NCBI RefSeq assembly: GCF_963576675.1
Contig: NC_088913.1
Span: 1,989,001 to 2,053,000 of the forward strand
Source: Euphorbia lathyris
Taxonomy: Eukaryota; Streptophyta; Magnoliopsida; Malpighiales; Euphorbiaceae
Reading direction: 5' to 3'
DNA: 64,000 nt
Shown piece by piece: positions 1-9,872 of this stretch; position 1 is the first letter of the stretch, and every line of letters starts with the position of its first letter. Both the position numbers and the translations under genes were made by a program. The notes beneath the pieces are model-generated. The model was not told where the DNA came from. It did not search any database and was given only the letters and a program-made list of their open reading frames with translations.

Positions 1-518
1 CAAACTATTACAACTACTTCTTTAAATCATGCTGAGTTAATAGATATTCATGAAAAGCCGATAATGTGTTTGGCTGAGATCGTTACCTAAGCATATACAA
101 GAGTCGTGTGGTGGATCATCAGATGAAGAAACGCCGACTACAATATATGAAGATACTTCAGCTTGCATTGCTCAACTGAAGGAATGCTACATTAAAGGAG
201 ACAGAATAAAACACATTTCACCCAAAAAAAAATACTCACGATCTTCAAAAGAATGGTGAAATCAATATTCAACAAATTCAATCAAGTGACAATCTGACAA
301 ATTTGTTTATAAAGACATTACATTCTACAACTTTTAAGAGGTTAGTTTATGGTATTGGAATGCGCCGTCTCAGAGATCTTCAGTAATATTGCGAATAGAG
401 GGGAGTAAATATTGTACTCTTTTTCCCTTAACCAATGGTTTTGTTCCACTAGGTTTTGCTTGATAAAGTTTTTAATGAGCCAATGCCCTATTAGCATGGA
501 TGGACATCCAAGAGGGAG
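1..518 (+). pseudogene. Ty1/copia 3' end of pol (RNase H tail), degenerate (element E)
   Basis: Remnant of a copia pol reading rightwards. Around 130-225 the translation gives a copia RNase H signature (IYEDTSACIAQLKECYIKGDRIKHISP); after a frame break near an A-run at 224-234 the terminal motif follows at about 297-385 (LFIKTLHSTTFKRLVYGIGMRRLRDLQ, then stop). A purine tract (AGAGGGAG, 511-518) and an LTR start follow, so this is the true 3' end of the internal region. It belongs to a copia lineage other than the SIRE-like elements next to it. It is the oldest layer of the nest; the rest of the element lies left of the window. Confidence 0.8.
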
Positions 519-580
519 TGTTAGAAATAATTATGATTAGGTTAATAATTATTAATGGATGTCCACCATATTAAATGAAT
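519..580 (+). repeat. Start of the 3' LTR of element E, interrupted
   Basis: The LTR begins TGTTAGAAATAATTATG right after the purine tract. It is cut at 580 by element A and resumes at 38762. TGAAT at 576-580 is duplicated at 38757-38761. Confidence 0.7.
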
Positions 581-2039
581 TGTTGGTCCCGTGTGATTAG
601 TTCCAAGGGGGGGTTAGGAACTAATATAACTTTTTCCAAATTAATCTTGCTGACTTAATAATTTTGGTGAGTTTATTAACTCAGCTTTGGCCAGATGCTG
701 ACTAAGACTGTTTCACTAGAGAGTTGGGAATTGACACTTGTGGTCAGCTTCCAACTCAACACTCCAATTTACTCAGTGTCAGTTTCAAACAGTTTATATG
801 CTGAGTAAATATAACAAGCAACACAAGCACTTGTATATATATATATATTTGAGAGAGTTAGAAATTACTCAGTATCACTTATCCTGGTTCGGCCTCTCCG
901 CCTACGTCCAGTCCCCAGAATCCTCCGGGCTTTTAGAATCCAATACTGAGCTCTTTAAGGGTAGAGCACAAACCGATTACAAGCAGTTGAATATGCAAGA
1001 GTATCTTCCTCTATTCGTCTACTCAACTCCTACTAAGCGCTACAACCCAGCACTTAGATTTCTCTACCACTAAGTACTAAATACCAAGTACTCAGCACGC
1101 ACACTCTCAATGTTACAATTGATCACACACTTGTTCCTTTTAAGATAAAGAACACTTTACATGATTACAAACAATCAATCTAGCATTTACACAAAGAATA
1201 GAAGATTGGTGTAAGCTTTCTCTTTTGTTTTGAGTGCTTTGAATTTGTATCTTTCTCACTTGTAATTTTCTGTCAATCGGCAATCTTCCAAATGATATCT
1301 TTGTCCCTTTTATAGTTGAAATGAGAGAAACAAATCATTTGAAATTGATTTTTCCGTTGAGTCCAAAACGGCTCTTTTGGGGGGACAAACCTCTGGTCAG
1401 CTTCAGATGTGCAGGCAATCCTGTCTTCTGAATTCTTCAGACGTCAGATTTGTCTTCTTCCTACAGACTTTGTCTTCTTGCGGCAGTTTGTCTTATAGTA
1501 TCAGACAGTTGACCCATGCATCTTGGAATTTGGCTTTTGCGTAATTCAAGGCTTCTATTATTGGTGCAGACAGTTGTCGAAGTTGTCTTTTAGTTAACGG
1601 ATCCTTCAAGCTGTCCTAAAGATCACTCAGCTTTACTTCGATAGTCATTGTCTTTGATTTTCACTAGTACTCATACTGAGTTCTTTTTCCACTCAGCTTC
1701 CATGGTCAGCTTCGTTCTGTAGAATCTATTTCTTGGAGCAGACTTCTTCTGTGCTGAGCTTCGTTTAACTCAGCTTCTTTGATCAGCTTTATTCTGAAGC
1801 TGTTGTTCTGAAGATGACTTATGTTCTCTTATGCTGAGTTGCTCTTCACTCAGCTAGTGTTGTGTTCTCATGCTGGCTTTGTCCTGTCTTAATCTTTATT
1901 CTTTTTGCATTTATACTCAATATTGAACAAACGGATTAGTATAATTAAATCAAAGCACTTAAATTTAATTATCTCTTGATCATGGATTAAACTTAAATGA
2001 TTTTGTCAAATCAAAATCTTATGGAAAGGTGTTTTAACA
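581..2039 (-). repeat. 3' LTR of element A (left copy)
   Basis: Runs from TGTTGGTCCC to the TTTTAACA end at 2039 (1459 bp). It aligns with 36485-38756, but lacks about 35 bp near 690 that the right copy has, has a much shorter TA run near 833-848, and lacks the 756-bp insertion of the right copy. On the minus strand the promoter region includes a TATAAAA near 1303-1310. It is rich in CTCAGC and GTCAGC words. Confidence 0.9.
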
Positions 2040-2055
2040 AACTCCCCCATTTTGA
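2040..2055 (-). promoter_or_regulatory. Polypurine tract of element A
   Basis: Read on the minus strand this is AAAATGGGGGAGTT directly before the LTR. The same tract precedes the 3' LTR of element B at 28026-28038, which confirms the family and orientation. Confidence 0.85.
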
Positions 2056-2603
2056 TGTTGGAAAAATATTTAATTTATGGAACTCAGTATTGAGATTCCC
2101 CATGATTGAATTACATTTTATTCTTCTGAAATTACTCCCCCGTAAGGGTTGCATATATTGTCTTAACTCAAATCTAAGCCTTAGAGAAGACATGTTTATA
2201 CTGACTTAGTTCGATCCTAGACTTTCTAAGATCTTCTTTTAGATGAACTTAGGTCAATTTTCAGAAGAGTTCAATGTTTACTCAATTTGATACAATGAAT
2301 AGGTTTAGTATCAGAGTTAGTGTGTACTGAGTATATTAATTTGAAATTATTTGTTTGTTCAATTTTCAGACAGGTCAGCATATATCATAAATTAATAAGC
2401 ATCGCATATAGTTAAGTCAATTTGAATGAAAAGGATACTTAAACATATATTCAAGTCATCAAGCATAAATACAAAGTAAGCTAAGTCCTAAGTTGACTAA
2501 GCTATTGCTTCCTATTAACTTGTGCTTGATGAGCAGCTTGATACAATTTTCCTTTGCCTTTTTCCTTCCGCTGCTTACTAGCTGAAGCTTCACCTGTGTC
2601 TTG
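2056..2603 (-). other. 3' untranslated region of element A
   Basis: Non-coding stretch between the end of the third ORF and the purine tract, in A's orientation. It holds several ACTCAG/GTCAG words and no convincing reading frame; short open frames here are chance. Confidence 0.6.
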
Positions 2604-2967
2604 CTAAGTTCCATCAACTTGTCTTTTCTCCCCCGTTTTGCCACCATCAGGTGGAGGAGGGATGAAGGTATCATTGAGAGCAGCACGAGTCAGCTTGACG
2701 GAATAAGCTTTGAGGCGCTTTGTGCTTTCAAATAATCCATCAAGGACAGGAACTCCATCATCCAGAACAGAACCAGGGACGCAGATAGTTGAGCTGATCA
2801 TGCTGAGCATGTATTCCTGTGACTTAGTTAGCCAAGATATTGCTTCTGCGAGCTGGGCATACGATTGATGGTACATTTTAAGCACAACCTTGTCGTAAAT
2901 GTCTCGCTGGGCATTTGTGTGACGCACATGGCGAAATAGGCTTTGAGTGGTTTGGAGGATAGTGTTG
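2604..2967 (-). pseudogene. C-terminal fragment of the third (env-like) ORF of element A
   Basis: Encodes the last about 107 residues of the same protein that is intact in element B at 24592-27471 (compare SYAQLAEAISWLTKSQEYMLSMIS here with the B residues near 890-910; both end in PPPDGGKTGEK / PPPDADKTGEK). It is separated from the middle part by solo LTR C. Function unknown. Confidence 0.8.
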
Positions 2968-2972
2968 GTTTT

Positions 2973-4379
2973 TGTTGGTCCCTGATAATTAGTTCCAGGG
3001 GGGTTAGGAACTAATATAACTTTTTCGCGTTTTAATTTAGCTGACTAGAAGTTATTTTGAGAGTTTATTAACTCAGCTTTTTGGTCAGCTTGGTGAGATA
3101 TGTTTGAAGACAGCTTTAGTCAAATGTTGACTAAAGTTGTTTTCTTGTGAGTTGAGAATTGACACTCTTGGAGGTCAGCTTCTTAACTCAGCACCACTTA
3201 TTTACTCAAGGTCAGCTTATGCAATTTATATGCTGAGTAAATATAGCAAACAACACATACAATATAAAAGAGAGTTCAGAGATTACTCAGTATCACTTAT
3301 CCTGGTTCAGCCTCTCTGCCTACGTCCAGTCCCCAGAGTCCTCCGGGCTTTTTGAATCCAATACTGAGCTCTTTAACGGTAGAGCACAAACCAATTACAA
3401 GGCAGTTGAATATGCAAGAGTACCTTCCTCTATTCGTCTACTCAACTCCTACTAAGTGCTACAACCCAGCACCTAGATTTCTCTACCACTGAAATGCTTA
3501 CAACCAAGCACTTAGCTTTACACTCTCAATATTCCTATTGATCACAGACTTGTTCTTTTTGAACTAAAGAACACTTTAGATGATTGCAAATCAATCTAGC
3601 ATTTACACATAGAATAGAAAAGTTGGTGTAAGATCCTTTTTGTATTTGAGTGCTTTTGAAATTTTCTCTCTTGTATTTTTCTTTCGATGCTTCAGTAATG
3701 ATCCAAGGTTCTCCATTGTCCTTTTATAGAAGGAAATTGCAGATTTGGATCCTTTGAATTGTTGTTACCGTTAACACCAAAACGGCTCTTTTGGGGAACA
3801 ATTTCTGGTTAGTCTTCAGACTGCTCCGCCATTCTCTTTCACTGTTTTCTTCAGGCGTCAGGTTTGTCTTCTTGCGTCTGGCTTATCTTTTTGTGCCAGT
3901 TGTCTTTTACCAATAATCCAGCGTCCCATGACTCTTGGAATTAGTCTTTTAGGTGTCTTCGAGGTTCCAATTATTGGTGCAGAAGATTGGCAGACTTTGT
4001 CCTTTAGTGAACGGATCCTTCATGCTGTCCTGACTGTTACTCAGCTTCGTTTGTTCTTTTTCGAATGTTCAATGTTCATGCTGAGTTCCTTCAAGGTCAG
4101 CTCCGTTCTGTTTAACTGCTTCTGAAGAAGTCTTCAAATTTAGTCAGCCTCGTTTTGCTTCTGAGTCCTACTCCACTCAGCTTATATTCTGTCATGCTGA
4201 GTTCCGTTCTACTCAGCTTCGCTTGTGCTGACTTTTGTCCTGTCTTTACTTTATATATTTTTGCACTCAATATTGAACAAACATATTAGTACAATCAAAT
4301 CAAAGCATCTAAATTTAATTGCCTCTTAATCATGGATGATTTTGTCAAATCAAAATCTTGTGGAAAAGGTGTTTCAACA
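2973..4379 (-). mobile_element. Solo LTR of a SIRE-like copia element (C)
   Basis: A 1407-bp LTR from TGTTGGTCCC to TTTCAACA, flanked by perfect 5-bp copies of GTTTT (2968-2972 and 4380-4384). It resembles the LTRs of element A along its length (same opening, TCAGC-rich middle, TATAAAA on the minus strand near 3725, same end), but is clearly diverged. With no internal region it fits LTR-LTR recombination. It lies inside the third ORF of element A, so it arrived after A. Confidence 0.92.
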
Positions 4380-4384
4380 GTTTT

Positions 4385-5242
4385 GACCACATCAGTTTCC
4401 ATCTCCTCTTTGCTCAGATTCAGAAGGCGGACAACTTCACTTATTTCATCCATCGTACATTGGGAAGAAGAAGAGATAAGATCACGAGTACCAGTCAGCT
4501 CAGAAGACAACTTGGTAAAGCAGTAATCTAACTTAGCAGAGGTAGCATAGCCTATGTTGATGGTAGGTAAGGCATTGATCTGTCCTTGAAGTGAATTCAT
4601 GTGATTCACCATCATCAATATCAGCTCAGTCAGCTTGACAAAGGATTCTTGCTTGGGTTGCTAGGATTGGACTGAGGTCATGACACTGACTAAATCTTTG
4701 AGATTTTTGATCTCATTGAGAAGTTGAGTGACAGATGACAATTCTTGTGTTTCAGCATTTGCGGACCCAGCAGCATCGGCATGAGAATTATGTAGATCCT
4801 GGAGGAGATGTAGAGCCGAGTCGATGATGCGACGGATGGACTCAGTTGCATTAAGATAGGCAAATTGTGCCTCAGGATTTACCTCAGTGGCCGGAATTCT
4901 AGTAGCACCAGATTGAGGAGGTGTTTGGTGCTGTCCTTGAGTAGAAGTGCCAGTATGGTCAGCAACTGGACTTTGATATGGATAAGCAGCAGGATCTGAC
5001 TGCTCAATGTTCTGCAAAATAGGATGAGAAGTTGGTGGATCAGCAGAGATAGTTACCTGCTCAACATGAACTTGAGTTGGTGCAGGAGGAGGCACTTCAG
5101 GTTGAGCAGGATTTTCCTTAGCTTGCTTGTCTCCTTGAGCAGTTAGGATCTCGAGTTCTTGCTCGGCTTGGTTTTCCTGTATGGAAGGCTCAAGATGTGA
5201 TGAGAAGAACTTAAAGTGGGTAGTTGTAAGGTCCGTGATTTC
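4385..5242 (-). pseudogene. Middle fragment of the third (env-like) ORF of element A
   Basis: Two open stretches (5242-4661 and 4618-4385, minus) match the central to C-terminal part of the element B protein: a Gln/Pro-rich linker, an ESIRRIIDSALHLLQDL helix, TQLLNEIKNLKDLVSVMTS, then a helix with VRLLNLSKEEME. An in-frame stop near 4661 interrupts it. Its other parts are at 29384-31006 and 2604-2967. Confidence 0.8.
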
Positions 5243-6583
5243 TGTTGAAACACCTTTCCACATAATTTTGATTTGACAAAATTGTTTAAGTATAATTAAA
5301 AACATATTCTAAACACACTAAGTTTAAATGCTTTGATTTATTCTACTAATGTGTTTGTTCAATGTTGAGTTAAATTGCTTATAAGACATAAGGATTAAAA
5401 GGCCCAAGCCCAATACAAGAGTCAAAGCCCAAGTCAAACGGTTCAAGACAACTCGGCACGCGCATGTCAAAACGTTGTCGTTATGGACAAAACGCAACTC
5501 AGCGGAAGAAGGATCTAGAAGACCTTCAGGGAACAACTTCGGAACGAAGCTGCTAAGTTGATTCGACAAAGCGTATAAGACAGCAGCTGGCTAAGGAAAA
5601 CTTTCAGACAAAGTGTTTCCACTTAGGGTAAAGTTCAGACGACACAGTATGCTGTCTAGTTGACTTTACCATAAAAGGAGAGACATTCTACCGAGCTGAC
5701 CAAAAGCTGACCGAGGACAGAAGATACTCAAATCTGATTGGCCGAGAGCTCTGAGCAAGTCAGGATGACAACGACAGGAAGCCGTTTCCCTCCAACGGTT
5801 ATTTCGAAATTCGAAATGACCGATGCCTCAAGACGTCTCTATAAATAGTGCCATTAGAAGCTTCATTCGACACAGAACTTGATCAAGCCATTACGCTGAC
5901 CAAATTTCTACTCAAGTTCTGCAAGCAAGAAGCAAAGCAATCTTACACTAAATTTCATATCTTTTGTGTAAAAGTCTAGAGTGATTATTCAATCATCTAA
6001 GGTGTCTTAGCAATCATTGTTTAGGACAAACACTTATCATTTCTAGAGATTAGAAATGAGAGGCTGAGTACTCGGTTATAGTACTCAGCGAGAGATTAGG
6101 ATTGAGTAGAGGTATAGAGGAAGGTACTCTTGTTATACTCAGTTGCTAAGATTGTAAAAGGTTTGAGGCTCTACCTTTAAAGAGCTCAGTAGAGGATTCG
6201 AAAGCTCAGAACGTGTTCCGGGGACAGGACGTAGGCTTAGAAGCCGAACCTGGATAAATCTGCTGAGTAACGTATTTCTTACCTTAAACTCCTTATATAT
6301 ATTGCTTGCTTAAATAGCCAAAAACTGACCAAGTAAAGAGGTCAAGCTGAGTTGTGCGAATCGAACATCTGAGCTTAGGAATAGACTCTAAGTGCTATAT
6401 CCTGACTCAAGTTAAGAAACTGACCTAGTCACCAGTTGACTAAGCCAGTATCTTGCTGTTTACTCAGCGCCGCTGTTAAAAACCTTTTCTCTTAAGAAAA
6501 GAAGTCTGCCCTAAATTTAAAAAGTTTAAATAGTTCCTAACCCCACCTTGGAACTATACTTGTAACATTATAAGGGACCAACA
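5243..6583 (+). repeat. 5' LTR of element B
   Basis: Begins TGTTGAAACACC and ends GGGACCAACA. A TATA box (TATAAATA, 5840-5847) follows CTCAAGACGTCTC. The opening resembles A's LTR, so A and B are sister families rather than copies of one family. Confidence 0.93.
5840..5847 (+). promoter_or_regulatory. LTR TATA box of element B
   Basis: TATAAATA in the 5' LTR; the identical site recurs in the 3' LTR near 28637. Likely core promoter of the genomic transcript. Confidence 0.65.
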
Positions 6584-6585
6584 AG

Positions 6586-6597
6586 TGGTATCAGAGC
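6586..6597 (+). promoter_or_regulatory. Primer binding site of element B (initiator tRNA-Met)
   Basis: TGGTATCAGAGC starts two bases after the LTR end. This matches the 3' end of plant initiator tRNA-Met, the usual copia primer. Confidence 0.92.
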
Positions 6598-6645
6598 CTA
6601 AAAGCTCACTGTAAAAGGTTTAACAACCTTGAGCTGATCCCCACT

Positions 6646-8385
6646 ATGGGCGAAAACAGTACTCGGTTTCTCCCAGGAAACCAAACAACTCAGATATTGC
6701 CTGAGGGGCTGTCCATCACTCAGCCTCCCCTATTCTTCGAGTCTAACTATACCTTCTGGAAGAATAGGATGAAAAATTTCATTCAGGCTACAAATATGAG
6801 TGCCTGGCTATCTATAGTGCAAGGCCCATTTGTACCTGTCGAAGTTGTGGCTGGCCAAACAGTTGTAAAAGCTGAGGCCAAATGGACAGAGGATGATCTC
6901 AAGAAGCTTCAAAATCACGCTTCAGCTATTAATATGCTTCACTGTGCGCTCGATGCTGCAGAATATAATAAAATCTCAGGTTGTGAGTCGGCGCAAGAGA
7001 TCTGGAAGAAGCTGGAGGTCACCTACGAAGGAACCAATAAAGTAAAGGAGTCCAAGGTGAACCAGCAGATGAGACTGTACGAGCTGTTCGAGATGAACAA
7101 TGATGAGGGCATATCTGACATGAATGCAAGGTTTACCAACATCATAAATGAGCTCAAGAGACTTGGGAAGATCTTCACTGAGGAAGAACAAGTAAAAAAG
7201 ATACTCAGGAGTCTTCCTAAAGACTGGCAAGCAAAGAAGACCGCTGTTGAGGAAGCTCATGACTTAACCACCTACAAATATGACGAACTCATCGGCTCGT
7301 TGCTGACCCATGAGATATCAATGAAAAACTTCGAGGTGAAGGAAAAGTCTGAAGACAAGAAGCAGAAATCTCTTGTCATGAAAGCTGACTCCACTGATGA
7401 GAGCTCAACAAATGATGAAAAGATGGCTATGTTCACAAGGAAGATGAAAAGGTTGTTCAGGAAAAATGACAAATATTCTAAGAAGCCTTACAGAAAGTTT
7501 GATAAGTATAAAGCTGAGTCCAGCGACAGCAAATACAAGAAAGACAACTCAAAGCCCATTACATGCTTTGAATGTCATCAAACTGGCCACATAAAGTCAA
7601 GCTGCCCCACGCTGAGGAAAGATAAGAAGAACGGCAAAAAGGCAATGGTGGCTACATGGAGCGACAGTGATGAGTCTTCATCAACAGAAGCTGAGGCCAC
7701 CGAGTTAGAGAAGATATGCTTCATGGCTGATGAACTTGCTGAGCCGTGCGTCTCTGAGCATACTGACCCCTCCGTTGCATCTGACGATGAGGAGCAATCA
7801 AATGAGGTAATAACACTTTCCCAGCTCAGAAACGAAATGGGTAATGCCCTGAGTGATCTCTATACACTTGTCAAAAAGTGTAATAAGAAAATTAGAGCAC
7901 TCAGCAGGCGCTGTGACGAGGTTGAAGAAGTCAAGCTGAGTGACCTCAGATACCTTCTTCAGGACAACTCAACTTTGCATGATAACATGAAGATCATACA
8001 TGAGTCTGTCTCTGAAGTCCAATCAGTTTCAAAGAAACTGAGAAAGGACGTCACAACTATCCAGAACCAATTAAAGGTTCCAAATAAAAGAAACATTCCT
8101 CTGAGAACTCAGTACCAAGGTACTCAGCAGAGATGGAATCCCCAACGGAATGTCCAGTGTGACTTCTGTGGGAAGAAAGGTCACACCACAAAGGTGTGCT
8201 GGCATGCTCAGCACTGGAGTGCTGACCAGTCAGTGAGACAACCTAAACAGAAGGTCAGCTGTGACTTTTGTGGAAAGAATGGCCATACTGTCCATGTATG
8301 TCGCCATAAAATAAAATATGATGCTTTACCTGTTGCACCTAACAAGCAAGGACCCAAAAAGAATTGGGTACCTAAAAGTAACTAG
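6646..8385 (+). CDS. gag: Gag of SIRE-like element B
   Basis: Nucleocapsid/capsid polyprotein of 579 residues that packages the element RNA. The N-terminal half is the copia gag domain (residues about 30-250, with FWKNRMKNFIQATNMSAWLSIVQGP and the UBN2-type stretch IWKKLEVTYEGTNKVKESK). A CCHC knuckle (CFECHQTGHIKSSC) lies near residue 307. Two further knuckles of the form CDFCGKxGHTxxVC lie near residues 504 and 540. An acidic Ser-rich stretch and a helical segment lie between. The ATG follows the primer site by about 50 bp. The frame ends at TAG 8383-8385; pol begins 11 bases later in another frame. Element A has the same gag with one extra knuckle. Confidence 0.93.
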   Translation: MGENSTRFLPGNQTTQILPEGLSITQPPLFFESNYTFWKNRMKNFIQATNMSAWLSIVQGPFVPVEVVAGQTVVKAEAKWTEDDLKKLQNHASAINMLHCALDAAEYNKISGCESAQEIWKKLEVTYEGTNKVKESKVNQQMRLYELFEMNNDEGISDMNARFTNIINELKRLGKIFTEEEQVKKILRSLPKDWQAKKTAVEEAHDLTTYKYDELIGSLLTHEISMKNFEVKEKSEDKKQKSLVMKADSTDESSTNDEKMAMFTRKMKRLFRKNDKYSKKPYRKFDKYKAESSDSKYKKDNSKPITCFECHQTGHIKSSCPTLRKDKKNGKKAMVATWSDSDESSSTEAEATELEKICFMADELAEPCVSEHTDPSVASDDEEQSNEVITLSQLRNEMGNALSDLYTLVKKCNKKIRALSRRCDEVEEVKLSDLRYLLQDNSTLHDNMKIIHESVSEVQSVSKKLRKDVTTIQNQLKVPNKRNIPLRTQYQGTQQRWNPQRNVQCDFCGKKGHTTKVCWHAQHWSADQSVRQPKQKVSCDFCGKNGHTVHVCRHKIKYDALPVAPNKQGPKKNWVPKSN

Positions 8386-8396
8386 TTACAATGTAG

Positions 8397-8444
8397 GTAA
8401 GCCTGAGATGTGCTGAGAAGTCAAAGATGTGGTATATTGACAGC
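8397..8444 (+). pseudogene. First codons of pol of element B, cut off by element D
   Basis: Open in the frame that continues at 21035, ending in the protease-active-site context WYIDS. In A the equivalent stretch is in frame with gag across a single TAG. In B one base is missing and a CAG has become TAG (8394-8396), so B's pol is out of frame with gag, in addition to the D insertion. Confidence 0.7.
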
Positions 8445-8670
8445 TGATATTTCCATATTTCATAGGTGTTTATTTACATTTCAGTCACTATTCTTAGCCA
8501 TTTTCAACTGTGTTTGTTTATTGTTTTCGTGTTTTAGGTCAACTTTGTGTTTCCCTTATCTTATGGCATGATTAGTGTTTTTCAGGACTTTTTGGACTTC
8601 CTCGGAGCTCTAGGAAGCAATCAGGCATCAGCCGAGAGAACGAGGAGCTGAAGCGGACCCGGCCACATGC

Positions 8671-8745
8671 TGTCTCGCCGAGACAACTACTGTCTCGCCG
8701 AGACAGCCACTGTCTCGCCGAGACAACTTCTGTCTCGCCGAGACA
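8671..8745 (+). repeat. 20-bp-phased array of four TGTCTCGCCGAGACA palindromes (5' LTR of D)
   Basis: Units at 8671-8685, 8691-8705, 8711-8725 and 8731-8745, all identical, separated by 5-bp spacers ACTAC, GCCAC and ACTTC. Each unit is an inverted repeat of TGTCTC with a 3-bp centre. TGTCTC is the canonical auxin response element bound by ARF proteins. Position upstream of the LTR TATA box suggests a transcriptional role; that is inference. Confidence 0.9.
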
Positions 8746-8865
8746 GAGCGCGAACCAGCAACGCAAGTCCGGCTCTTTTTGCTAAATTGCCCCTATGAAG
8801 ACCTGGAAATATCCATTTTGTACTCCTATAATTTACCTTTTTGCCCTTATAGCTCTTGTTGTGAC

Positions 8866-8872
8866 TATAAAA
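8866..8872 (+). promoter_or_regulatory. LTR TATA box of element D
   Basis: TATAAAA (in GACTATAAAAGGGAA) in the 5' LTR; a second copy sits in the partial LTR near 9946 and a third in the 3' LTR near 20023. Confidence 0.65.
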
Positions 8873-9872
8873 GGGAATTAGGTTTTTATTTAGCTCGTCC
8901 TTCCCTCTTTTGGATGATTATCTTCTTTTCTAGCAGCCATTGATAAAAAAACACATTTTTGGAAGCTAAGCTGTGACTCAAAAATAACAATTGGATTTTC
9001 AATCATTCTGAATCGATTATTTTTTGGCGACTTTCAATCGAAGATTCATCAACGATCACTAGAGTGACAGTCTAGTTCTCTTCTCCTTTGTACTCTTCTA
9101 TTGATTTTCAATATATAATTATGGATTCCATCTTTATCATTATGATTGTGTTAATTTCCATACCTATGAGCTAATCTCCATCCAATCTGGGATGGAGGTG
9201 AATTTGGTGTGAATGATTATAATCAGGTTTAGAGTTAGGGTATGATTTGATTATCGACTTAATCTGCTTGTCTGTACTTAACGCCTTGATCCGAAAGGAA
9301 ATAGGATTTTAGATAGATTCGAGACCGAAAGGAGAGAACCTATACTGAACCCAGACAATCAGACCTCACTAGGACACTAGGAATGCGGTTCTTACTCGGG
9401 CTACGGCTTAGAGTTCAACCAAATAGGACTTAGTAATGCTTTACATGTTTTAGAACATATTGCCTAACCAAGCTATTGTTTGAACGCATGTGAATAGGGG
9501 TTTAGAATACTGATCACATTCATGCCTCCTCTAGAACGGTTGCCGTTATATTTCGATATGATTTAACGACCCTTAACTCGCACCTAGATATATGATTCAA
9601 CTAAAGGATCCGAAATCCCAGATTTCTTATCCATTAATCCCATCAATCGACGTCCCTAGTATTAATTTTCAGTTCTTTATAATTAATTACATCTTTAAAT
9701 TAATGCCAAATTCATCCCAATTCTATTTGTCTTGACACTTGGACATTTGAGTAGACTTAGTGGCTCTACAATCCTGTCTCCCTGTGGGTTCGACCTGTGC
9801 TTGCACACTTTATTACTTGTTGCGATAGGTTCATACTTGACCTTAATTTTGCTATATATCCACGGAGCATCA

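Larger units (their letters stand above)
8445..9872 (+). repeat. 5' LTR of element D (full copy)
   Basis: Runs from TGATATTTCC to GGAGCATCA and is 1428 bp, exactly the length of the 3' LTR. It contains a four-unit palindrome array (8671-8745) about 120 bp upstream of a TATAAAA box (8866-8872). Confidence 0.93.

Noticed and set aside
5324..5569. Open frame of 81 codons on the minus strand, repeated at 28120-28374
   Set aside because: Both lie in the two LTRs of element B and are copies of one another; no protein features. Chance frame in LTR DNA.
8671..8745. CRISPR-like repeat array
   Set aside because: Palindromic repeats at regular spacing, but spacers are only 5 bp, the setting is a plant LTR and no cas genes exist.
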